Below are positions 1 to 5,735 of a stretch of DNA of 6,272 nucleotides, piece after piece. The notes under the pieces are model-generated. The model did no database searches, had not been told where the DNA came from, and saw only the letters and a list, made by a program, of their open reading frames with translations. Source of the DNA: Chitinophagaceae bacterium (GTDB lineage Bacteria; Bacteroidota; Bacteroidia; Chitinophagales; Chitinophagaceae). The stretch lies in contig JALOMX010000125.1 in the NCBI GenBank assembly GCA_025455245.1, forward strand, positions 1 to 6,272. Reading direction: 5' to 3'. A program made the position numbers and the translations under genes. How positions within the stretch are numbered: the first letter of the stretch is position 1; each line of letters opens with the position of its first letter.

Positions 1-1
1 T

Positions 2-151
2 TTAAATAACCTGAGACTTGCTCCAACCTTTCGGATTGGACTTGGCAATTTTACTTTGTACGGCGCATATCAGATTACAAGCCTTTTCCGCGAAGGACAA
101 GGTCCCGAGGTGAGGCCTTTCAGCATAGGTCTTTGCCTTAGCGGATTGTAA
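2..151 (+). CDS. C-terminal end of an outer-membrane beta-barrel protein (partial, runs off left edge)
   Basis: The frame beginning at base 2 is open from the window edge to a TAA at 149-151, giving 49 residues with no start codon, so this is the tail of a gene that begins to the left. Residues 15-29 (GNFTLYGAYQITSLF) and 34-49 (GPEVRPFSIGLCLSGL) show the alternating polar/hydrophobic, aromatic-rich, glycine-punctuated pattern of transmembrane beta-strands joined by a short charged turn (REGQ). A 'xxVRPFSIGL' type final strand fits Bacteroidota outer-membrane beta-barrel proteins, which sit in the outer membrane. A strong intrinsic terminator follows 32 nt after the stop, which independently supports a plus-strand gene ending here. 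The exact barrel family cannot be told from 49 residues. The coding call is fairly sure; the product is an inference from strand pattern and from memory of similar tails. Confidence 0.72.
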   Translation, partial: LNNLRLAPTFRIGLGNFTLYGAYQITSLFREGQGPEVRPFSIGLCLSGL

Positions 152-183
152 AATGGAAAATGCCGGATAAGTATCAACCAAAT

Positions 184-223
184 AATCCAAAGCCGTTGTA
201 TCATGCAGGCTTTGGATTTTTTT
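184..223 (+). terminator. Rho-independent terminator after the beta-barrel gene
   Basis: AATCCAAAGCC (184-194) and GGCTTTGGATT (208-218) form a perfect 11-bp stem with a 13-nt loop, followed directly by an uninterrupted T run to 223. The T run is on the plus strand only; the opposite side has just a broken A/T stretch, so it works mainly in the plus direction. It closes the transcript of the gene ending at 151 and separates it from hflX. Confidence 0.9.
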
Positions 224-309
224 ATAGTGAATATTCCGCAATCCTCTGTTGCCACAGGACCTTATCTTCATAGTTCCTGCATCCAACAACTGTAAACTGC
301 ATGCCGCTA

Positions 310-343
310 TTTGCAAACTGTCTATATGATCTCTCTACCTTTG
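310..343 (+). promoter_or_regulatory. Bacteroidota-type promoter of hflX
   Basis: TTTG at 310-313 matches the -33 element, and TACCTTTG at 336-343 is an exact match to the Bacteroidota -7 consensus TAnnTTTG recognised by the primary sigma factor of this phylum. The spacer is 22 nt, slightly longer than the usual 19-21. Only 7 nt separate the -7 element from the hflX ATG, so transcription should begin at or within a few bases of the start codon. There is no room for a Shine-Dalgarno sequence. Confidence 0.75.
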
Positions 344-350
344 CATATCC

Positions 351-1535
351 ATGATCGATAAAAAGCAGATACAGAACGAACAAAAAGCCATTCTCGTTGG
401 GCTTGTACATAAAAATCAAACTGAAACTCAGTTAAAGGAATATCTTGATGAGCTCGCATTTTTGGCTGAAACCGCCGGCGCTATTACCGTAAAACGCATC
501 TGGCAAAAACTTCCCCATCCTGACAAGGCCACTTTTGTAGGAAAGGGTAAGCTTGAGGAAATAGGGCAAATGGCTAAGCTGAAAGGGGCCGACCTGCTCA
601 TATTCGATGATGAACTTACAGGCAGTCAGATCAACAACATTGAAAAAGCTACCGGGATAGCCACCATCGACCGCAGCGACCTGATCCTCGATATTTTTGC
701 CCGCAGGGCGCAAACCGCACAGGCACGCGCGCAGGTGGAACTTGCCCAATACCAATACATACTTCCCCGGTTGCGTGGCATGTGGAAGCACCTTGAACGT
801 CAGGGTGGTGGCATTGGTACCCGCGGACCGGGTGAAACAGAAATTGAAACCGACCGCCGGATCGTACGCGATAAGATAAGCCTCCTGAAAAAGCGGCTTG
901 CCGATTATGATAAGCAGGCATTTACACAACGCAAAGAGCGGGGCGAATTTATCCGTGTCGCCCTCGTAGGGTATACCAACGTGGGCAAAAGCACGTTGAT
1001 GAACCTGTTGAGCAAAAGCGATGTGTTTGCAGAGAATAAATTATTTGCAACACTTGATACCACTACCCGGAAAGTGGTTTTTGAAAATACACCCTTCCTA
1101 TTAAGCGATACGGTTGGTTTTATACGAAAGCTGCCCCATCACCTGGTAGAAAGCTTTAAAAGCACCCTTGACGAAGTACGCGAGGCCGATGTATTGCTGC
1201 ACGTGGTGGATGTAAGCCATCCGCAATACGAAGATCAGTACGCAGTGGTAAACCAGACCCTGCAGGAACTTGGAGTGCACGATAAACCCGTACTTACCAT
1301 ATTCAACAAGCTTGACCGCTACGCCGAACTCAATTTTGACGAATGGCTTCAGCCTGAGGTAAAGGAACAATTGCTGCGTGAACTCGAAGAGCGCTGGCAA
1401 AACGAAACCAATTATAATTCGATTTTTGTTTCGGCAACAGAAAGAACCAATATTGACGAATTAAGAAAAAAAATATTGGATAAAGTACGCGAACACTATG
1501 CAGTAAGGTATCCCTACAAAACAAATTTCTATTGA
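351..1535 (+). CDS. hflX: GTPase HflX, ribosome-associated
   Basis: This is a 394-residue cytoplasmic GTPase of the TRAFAC/Obg-HflX class. In other bacteria HflX binds the 50S subunit and splits or rescues stalled or stressed 70S ribosomes. The N-terminal HflX domain (about 12-140) carries HPDKATFVGKGK (56-67), FDDELTGSQ (85-93) and DRSDLILDIFARRA (107-120). The family's glycine-rich linker GGGIGTRGPGETEIETDRR lies at 152-170. The G domain (about 201-385) has all five motifs: G1 GYTNVGKS (207-214), G2 around TLDTTTR (234-240), G3 DTVGFI (253-258), G4 NKLD (319-322) and G5 SAT (361-363). Length is normal for the short form; there is no long C-terminal extension. The ATG at 351 is chosen because it sits right after a consensus promoter and gives the expected N-terminus. 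It appears to be a single-gene unit: a 138-bp gap with no clear hairpin precedes the next gene. Confidence 0.97.
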   Translation: MIDKKQIQNEQKAILVGLVHKNQTETQLKEYLDELAFLAETAGAITVKRIWQKLPHPDKATFVGKGKLEEIGQMAKLKGADLLIFDDELTGSQINNIEKATGIATIDRSDLILDIFARRAQTAQARAQVELAQYQYILPRLRGMWKHLERQGGGIGTRGPGETEIETDRRIVRDKISLLKKRLADYDKQAFTQRKERGEFIRVALVGYTNVGKSTLMNLLSKSDVFAENKLFATLDTTTRKVVFENTPFLLSDTVGFIRKLPHHLVESFKSTLDEVREADVLLHVVDVSHPQYEDQYAVVNQTLQELGVHDKPVLTIFNKLDRYAELNFDEWLQPEVKEQLLRELEERWQNETNYNSIFVSATERTNIDELRKKILDKVREHYAVRYPYKTNFY

Positions 1536-1673
1536 GGTTCAATCCGGTTGGAAATACGTGATATCAAATATTATTCCTGACCTTGCTGATGGGTGTAACT
1601 GATTTTTCAATACATTGCAATTGGCTTAAAAAGGAAATTTTTTTCGTCCGTATCAATTTTATTTCTTGCCAAC

Positions 1674-3035
1674 ATGAAAAACCAAAATCGCCGCAAATTT
1701 TTGCAGCAAATGGGGCTAGCCGGCATTAGCCTCGCCGGAAGCAGCCAACTTATTGCCTCATCGAACAGCAATAGCCTTACTGTACATTCCTTAAAAAGTA
1801 CTGAACCTATACCACATGGAAATGATGGCCCTGTTCGTATAGGCCTCATTGGTGCCGGGGGCATGGGAGTGGAAGATGCAAAAACCGCGTTGTTGCATGA
1901 CGGGGTGGTTATTACTGCTGTTTGTGATTTATACAAGGGCAGGATCGAAGCGGCGCAAAAGCGATGGGGCGGTAATTTGTTTGCCACCACCGACTATAAA
2001 GAACTATTGAAGCGAAGCGATGTTGATGCGGTGATCATCGGCACACCGGATCACTGGCATATGCCCATAACGGTGGACGCCTTGCTGTCGGGAAAACATG
2101 TGTATGTAGAAAAGCCGATGGTACATTCGGTGGGCGAAGGCATGAAGCTGATGGAGGCCTGGAAGAAAAGCGGCAAGATATGTATGGTGGGCAGTCAGGG
2201 ATTGAGCTCGCTGGGCAACGAAAAGGCCAGAGAGTTGCTCGAAAGCGGTGCTATCGGCGAGTTGAATTATGCTGAAGGATTTTGGGCCCGCATGAGTCCT
2301 GAAGGAGCCTGGCAATATAAAATTCCCGAAGATGCTTCAACCCAAACCGTGGACTGGGGCCGCTATGAAATACAAAAGAAACATGCCTACGATCCGTTGC
2401 GCTTCTTTCGCTGGCGCAATTATCTTGATTACGGAACCGGGATGAGCGGCGACCTGTTTGTTCACCTTTTTAGCAGCCTGCATTTTATTACGGGCAGCAT
2501 GGGGCCAAATAAGATTGCTGCTATGGGAGGACTAAGGTACTGGAAAGATGGCCGGGATGTGCCCGATGTGCTGCTGGGCATGTTTGATTATCCGCAGGCA
2601 AAGGAGCACCCTGCCTTTAACCTGAGCCTGCGTTGCAATTTTGTGGATGGCACAAGTGGTACCACATACTTAAAACTGGTGGGCAGCAAGGGAAGCATGG
2701 ATGTAAAATGGGAGGAGGTAGTTGTAAGGTTGAATGCACAGGCCGATGAAACGGATCCGTTTCTGGCAGCCAAGGCAAAGGAAAGCGGAGGCTCCGTAGA
2801 AAAGCGCGCGCGGATTCTACCACCCCGGGAAATGGTGTACAAGGCAGAAAGCAACTGGAAGGGTGCGCATTATGATCATTTCGGGAACTGGCTCCGGGCT
2901 ATTCGTCAAGGGGGTACCGTTGTGGAAGATCCGGTATTTGGTTTCAGGGCATGTGCCCCTGCATTGCTTTGTAATGACAGCTATTTCAAAGGAAGCTTTA
3001 TCAACTGGGATCCAGTAGCCATGAAGGTGGTATAG
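1674..3035 (+). CDS. Tat-exported Gfo/Idh/MocA family oxidoreductase
   Basis: This is a 453-residue NAD(P)-dependent sugar oxidoreductase. A twin-arginine signal opens the protein: NRRKFLQQMG (5-14, R6-R7) followed by a mildly hydrophobic, Gly/Ala/Ser-rich segment to about residue 30, so the enzyme is probably exported folded with its cofactor. The Rossmann fold starts at RIGLIGAGGMG (55-65) and continues through AVCD (82-85) and IIGTPDHWH (121-129). EKP (146-148) supplies the conserved lysine K147. In the C-terminal alpha/beta domain, D260 and H264 (GDLFVH, 259-264) match the catalytic Asp/His pair of the family. Length is typical of the signal-bearing subgroup common in Bacteroidota and Planctomycetes. 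It is the first gene of a unit with two DUF1080 genes (33-nt gap, then ATGA overlap), which points to oxidation of a glycoside hydroxyl, probably C3, before cleavage. No Shine-Dalgarno is visible before the ATG. The substrate cannot be read from the sequence; the family is certain, the C3 role is inference. Confidence 0.93.
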   Translation: MKNQNRRKFLQQMGLAGISLAGSSQLIASSNSNSLTVHSLKSTEPIPHGNDGPVRIGLIGAGGMGVEDAKTALLHDGVVITAVCDLYKGRIEAAQKRWGGNLFATTDYKELLKRSDVDAVIIGTPDHWHMPITVDALLSGKHVYVEKPMVHSVGEGMKLMEAWKKSGKICMVGSQGLSSLGNEKARELLESGAIGELNYAEGFWARMSPEGAWQYKIPEDASTQTVDWGRYEIQKKHAYDPLRFFRWRNYLDYGTGMSGDLFVHLFSSLHFITGSMGPNKIAAMGGLRYWKDGRDVPDVLLGMFDYPQAKEHPAFNLSLRCNFVDGTSGTTYLKLVGSKGSMDVKWEEVVVRLNAQADETDPFLAAKAKESGGSVEKRARILPPREMVYKAESNWKGAHYDHFGNWLRAIRQGGTVVEDPVFGFRACAPALLCNDSYFKGSFINWDPVAMKVV

Positions 3036-3068
3036 TCACCCGGATTATTTCAAAAAAATCAAATACGG

Positions 3069-3782
3069 ATGAAGAAAATATTATTTGCAGCATGTGTGGC
3101 AATGGTTGCTGTGGGGGCTGTTGCACAAAAAGATAATACACTTTCGAAGGCCGAAAGGAAAAATGGCTGGACCTTGCTTTTTGATGGTAAAAGCAGTGGC
3201 GGATGGAGGGGTTATAACAAGCCTTCGTTTCCTTCGGGATGGGTAATTGAAAACGGGACACTGAAAGCGTTGGGTACGGCAAAGGGTGATACCGGTGGCG
3301 ATATTATTTATGAAAAGGAACAGTTTGAATATTTTGAAGTGGTATGGGACTGGAAAATTGACAAAGGTGGTAACAGCGGATTTTTTTACCATGTGACTGA
3401 GGATAAAAAATATGCAGCGCCGTATCATACCGGTCCTGAGTATCAGTTGATTGATGATATAGGATTTCCGGAAAAACTGGAAAAATGGCAAACGGTTGGG
3501 GCGGATTATGCCATGTACGATCCACCGGCGGATAAAAAATTGAAGCCTGCAGGTGAGTGGAACCACAGCCGCATTGTGTTTACCAAAGACAAGGCTGAAT
3601 ACTGGCTTAATGGGGAATTGACTGCCTCTTTTGTACCCTGGAGCGATGACTGGACCAAGCGCCGCAACAGTGGTAAGTGGGATGCTTTTCCTGATTATGG
3701 AAAGGCGCGCACAGGATTCATTGCCCTTCAGGACCACGGAAGTGAAGCATGGTTTAAAAATATTAAAATCAGAAAATTATGA
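3069..3782 (+). CDS. Secreted DUF1080 protein (3-keto-disaccharide hydrolase family), long form
   Basis: This is a 237-residue protein of the DUF1080/3-keto-disaccharide hydrolase family (PF06439), a concanavalin-like beta-sandwich fold. Residues 1-19 are a Sec signal peptide (MKKILFAACV, then a hydrophobic run, cleavage likely after AVA at 17-19). There is no lipobox cysteine at the cleavage site, so it is probably soluble in the periplasm. Family landmarks in order: LLFDGKSSGGWR (36-47), GWVIENGTLKA (57-67), GNSGFFYHV (101-109), GPEYQLIDD (122-130), GEWNHSRIVF (162-171), WLNG (179-182) and the last strand block GFIALQDHG...WFKNIKIR (216-235). Acidic and polar residues E124, Q126 and D129 are the likely active-site region, by analogy with the family. 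It starts 33 nt after the oxidoreductase in an A-rich context (no Shine-Dalgarno, no promoter seen), so it is probably cotranscribed. Expected role: cleavage of the 3-keto-glycoside made by the upstream enzyme; this is inference from family and context. Confidence 0.9.
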   Translation: MKKILFAACVAMVAVGAVAQKDNTLSKAERKNGWTLLFDGKSSGGWRGYNKPSFPSGWVIENGTLKALGTAKGDTGGDIIYEKEQFEYFEVVWDWKIDKGGNSGFFYHVTEDKKYAAPYHTGPEYQLIDDIGFPEKLEKWQTVGADYAMYDPPADKKLKPAGEWNHSRIVFTKDKAEYWLNGELTASFVPWSDDWTKRRNSGKWDAFPDYGKARTGFIALQDHGSEAWFKNIKIRKL

Positions 3783-4387
3783 AAACAAGATATGGTTTGG
3801 TACTCTTCCTTGGGTTTTTTCTTACCACAACGGATCACGTATTTGCGCAGAAAAAGCATTCTTTATTTAATGGAAAGGATCTTTCCGGGTGGACAGTGTA
3901 TGGAACTGAAAAATGGTATGTGGAGAACGGGCTGTTGATCTCGGAAAGCGGTCCCGATAAACAATATGGATACCTTGGTACAGATAGGCAATACAAAGAT
4001 TTTGAACTTACCCTTGAGTTTAAACAGGAAGCGGAAGGCAACAGTGGTGTGTTTTTCCGCAGCACCATTGAAGGTACCAAAATTACCGGATGGCAGGTAG
4101 AAGTGGCGCCTCCCGGCCTGCATACCGGCGGCATTTACGAATCATATGGAAGGGGTTGGCTGATAAAACCTTTGGAGGAAAATGAAAAGCATCTGAAATA
4201 TGGTGAATGGAACAAGATGAAGATCCATGTAAAGGATGGTACAGTGACCACGTGGCTAAATGGAAAGCAAATGATCACTTTAACCGATGAAAAAATTGCT
4301 GAGGGAAAAGGAAGCATCGCCCTGCAGATTCATGATGGAGGCGGTATAAAAGTTTACTGGCGAAATTTAGTGGTAAAAGAACTTTGA
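3779..4387 (+). CDS. Secreted DUF1080 protein (3-keto-disaccharide hydrolase family), short form
   Basis: This is a 202-residue second member of PF06439, clearly divergent from the one before it. A Sec signal peptide spans residues 1-23 (KTR, hydrophobic LVLFLGFFL, cleavage likely after VFA at 21-23); no lipobox. Landmarks: SLFNGKDLSGW (28-38), WYVENGLL (46-53), EGNSGVFFRS (86-95), GWQVEVAPP (104-112), HTGGIYESYGRGW (115-127), GEWNKMKIHV (142-151), WLNG (159-162) and GSIALQIHDGG...VYWRNLVVKEL to the end. The core strand reads Q106-x-E108 where the neighbour reads E-x-Q, and it has the GGIYESYGRGW loop that the neighbour lacks. Its ATG overlaps the previous stop as ATGA (3779-3782), indicating translational coupling and therefore coordinated output of the two proteins. 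It is the last gene of the unit; no convincing terminator follows. The family call is secure; substrate and exact reaction are unknown. Confidence 0.9.
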   Translation: MKTRYGLVLFLGFFLTTTDHVFAQKKHSLFNGKDLSGWTVYGTEKWYVENGLLISESGPDKQYGYLGTDRQYKDFELTLEFKQEAEGNSGVFFRSTIEGTKITGWQVEVAPPGLHTGGIYESYGRGWLIKPLEENEKHLKYGEWNKMKIHVKDGTVTTWLNGKQMITLTDEKIAEGKGSIALQIHDGGGIKVYWRNLVVKEL

Positions 4388-4416
4388 GGTATTGAATTTT
4401 TGAACATCAGCAGGTC

Positions 4417-4449
4417 TTGAACGGATAGCTGTTTTATCTTTTACCTTCG
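4417..4449 (+). promoter_or_regulatory. Bacteroidota-type promoter of the nucleoid-associated protein gene
   Basis: TTG at 4417-4419 and TACCTTCG at 4442-4449 match the -33 and -7 elements, with a single T-to-C change in the TAnnTTTG consensus. The spacer (22 nt) and the distance from the -7 element to the ATG (7 nt) are the same as in front of hflX, which raises confidence in both. Transcription would begin at or just before the ATG at 4457. Confidence 0.65.
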
Positions 4450-4456
4450 CCGCCTT

Positions 4457-5503
4457 ATGACCGGAACAGAACATGTAAAACTGGAAAAGGTAATTGTACA
4501 CCGGGTAGGCAACCCCACCCGTGGCGAACAATTAAGCCTGAGTATGATGCCGCTCACCCTGAACGATGAACTTGTACGCAGCATGCTGGTAAAATATTTC
4601 CTGCATGGCTTTAATGAGCATGAGCAATACCGCTTTACCCACCTGAGTGAAGTAGGCATGAATGAAGTGTACCATTATGTTCAGCAGATATTTAAGGACC
4701 CTGAAAATTTTTCCCAAAGCAGTGCATTGATCGCTCAGTTTTTGTACAACAAAAGCACTCACGCCCGGGTCAAGGAAGGTGAGTTGTATGTTGCCCTGAT
4801 GCAGGAAGTGCCTTTTGAAAATGATTTTGTAACGGCGCTTGGAATCTTTAAAAGCGAAACCAAGGATGCTTTTTTAAAAGTATTTACCCATGGACAGAAT
4901 CTTGAAGTGACGGCTGAAGAAGGCATTAGTATTAACAAACTCGATAAAGGATGCCTTGTTTTTAAAACGCAGTCCGACGATGGATATCGCGTATGCGTGG
5001 TGGACAATACCAACAAAAGCAATGATGCGCAGTATTGGGTAAATGATTTTCTGCAGGTAACCCCCATTGCCAATGAATACAGGCAGACTGGACAGTTTCT
5101 GCAACTGTGCCGTGAATTTGTAACGGGTGAAATGCCTGAAAATTTCGAAGTTACAAAACAGGAACAGATCGAACTGATGCAACGCAGCCTTGATTATTTC
5201 AAAACCAAAGAGCAGTTTGACTATAACGAGTTTACACAGGAGGTTATTCATCATCCGGAAGTGATTGAACAGTTTGCACAGTTTAAAGATCAATATGCAC
5301 AGGCAAGGCAAGTGGAATGGGACGAATCGTTCGACATAGACCTGAACGCAGTGAAAAAGCAGGGCAGGGTTTTTAAAAGTGTATTAAAATTAGATAAAAA
5401 TTTTCACATATACATTCATGGTCGCCGCGATCTCATCGAGCGGGGATTTGATGAAGAAAAGGGCAAGCATTTTTACAAAGTGTATTTTGAGCAGGAGGCA
5501 TAA
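4457..5503 (+). CDS. Nucleoid-associated protein, NdpA/YejK family
   Basis: This 348-residue cytoplasmic protein is recognised as PF04245 (37-kDa nucleoid-associated protein family), whose E. coli member YejK/NdpA is found on the nucleoid; the molecular role is poorly defined. Residues supporting the call: EGELYVALMQ (107-116), ALGIFKSETKDAFL (127-140), EGISINKLDKGCLVF (155-169), YWVNDFLQV (193-201) and the conserved C-terminal block with SVLKLDKNFHIYIHG (308-322), ERGFDEEKGKHFYKVYF (328-344). There is no signal peptide or membrane span, and length is normal. The ATG at 4457 is chosen because it lies 7 nt after a promoter -7 element and no earlier in-frame start would be transcribed. The gene is preceded by the secreted hydrolase pair but has its own promoter, so it is probably not part of that unit. 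Family assignment is from motif memory and fairly secure. Confidence 0.87.
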   Translation: MTGTEHVKLEKVIVHRVGNPTRGEQLSLSMMPLTLNDELVRSMLVKYFLHGFNEHEQYRFTHLSEVGMNEVYHYVQQIFKDPENFSQSSALIAQFLYNKSTHARVKEGELYVALMQEVPFENDFVTALGIFKSETKDAFLKVFTHGQNLEVTAEEGISINKLDKGCLVFKTQSDDGYRVCVVDNTNKSNDAQYWVNDFLQVTPIANEYRQTGQFLQLCREFVTGEMPENFEVTKQEQIELMQRSLDYFKTKEQFDYNEFTQEVIHHPEVIEQFAQFKDQYAQARQVEWDESFDIDLNAVKKQGRVFKSVLKLDKNFHIYIHGRRDLIERGFDEEKGKHFYKVYFEQEA

Positions 5504-5633
5504 GGTGGATTAAAGGAAGAATGGAAATTACCAAAGGAAATACACATTTTGAATGCCTTTGTGAGCAAATTCTGTGGTATGGCTTTATTCAGTTGGTTCA
5601 ATAAAAATAATATTTGAACTCAAATCCAAAACA

Positions 5634-5729
5634 ATGAATTCATTGATTAAAAAGCCCGTACGATTGCTTGCCATCATTTTCACGTTAATGATTACTATTC
5701 TCTACGGTATTGCTGCTCTATTGGGCTAA
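5634..5729 (+). CDS. Possible 31-residue single-span membrane protein
   Basis: An ATG at 5634 opens 31 codons ending in TAA at 5727-5729. The peptide starts with a short basic stretch (MNSLIKKPVR) and then a 21-residue hydrophobic helix LLAIIFTLMITILYGIAALLG that runs to the C-terminus, the layout of a small inner-membrane protein with its N-terminus in the cytoplasm by the positive-inside rule. The start context is A-rich (CCAAAACA before ATG), as usual for Bacteroidota genes. It lies 130 nt downstream of the nucleoid-associated protein gene and ends 6 nt before the convergent Uma2 gene. I do not recognise a family; it does not resemble KdpF. A short ORF with such a regular layout is suggestive, but chance cannot be excluded. 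Confidence 0.45.
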   Translation: MNSLIKKPVRLLAIIFTLMITILYGIAALLG

Positions 5730-5735
5730 AGACAT

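Noticed and set aside
2..316. Minus-strand ORF of 104 codons (TTG start at 316, or ATG at 271)
   Set aside because: It is antisense to the beta-barrel C-terminus, spans the plus-strand terminator, and overlaps the hflX -33 element. Its translation matches no family I recognise, whereas the plus frame reads as a real protein end.
432..929. Minus-strand ORF (165 codons) inside hflX
   Set aside because: Antisense shadow of an unmistakable HflX coding sequence with no independent domain signal.
1615..1646. Possible promoter for the oxidoreductase unit: TTG 1615-1617, 21-nt spacer, TTTTTTCG 1639-1646
   Set aside because: Spacing is right, but the -7 box lacks the conserved A and lies in a T run, so the match is weak. 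The unit very likely has a promoter in the 1536-1673 gap, but I cannot place it firmly.
1536..1673. Searched the gap after hflX for a terminator, tRNA or small RNA
   Set aside because: No stem of useful length with a T run and no cloverleaf-like fold was found; only an A/T-rich leader ahead of the oxidoreductase gene.
3081..3737. Long minus-strand ORF (218 codons) opposite the first DUF1080 gene
   Set aside because: The plus-strand protein has a signal peptide and all DUF1080 landmarks; the minus translation is a shadow with low-complexity basic/aromatic content.
4408..4435. Possible terminator after the second DUF1080 gene (CAGC ... GCTG then TTTTA)
   Set aside because: Only a 4-bp stem with a 16-nt loop, and it overlaps the TTG and spacer of the next promoter.
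5521..5604. 27-codon ORF starting ATGGAAATT, preceded by AAAGGAAG
   Set aside because: No hydrophobic or domain pattern, Shine-Dalgarno-like sequence is not diagnostic in Bacteroidota, and an overlapping 12-codon ATG frame (5579-5617) is just as possible. Treated as chance.
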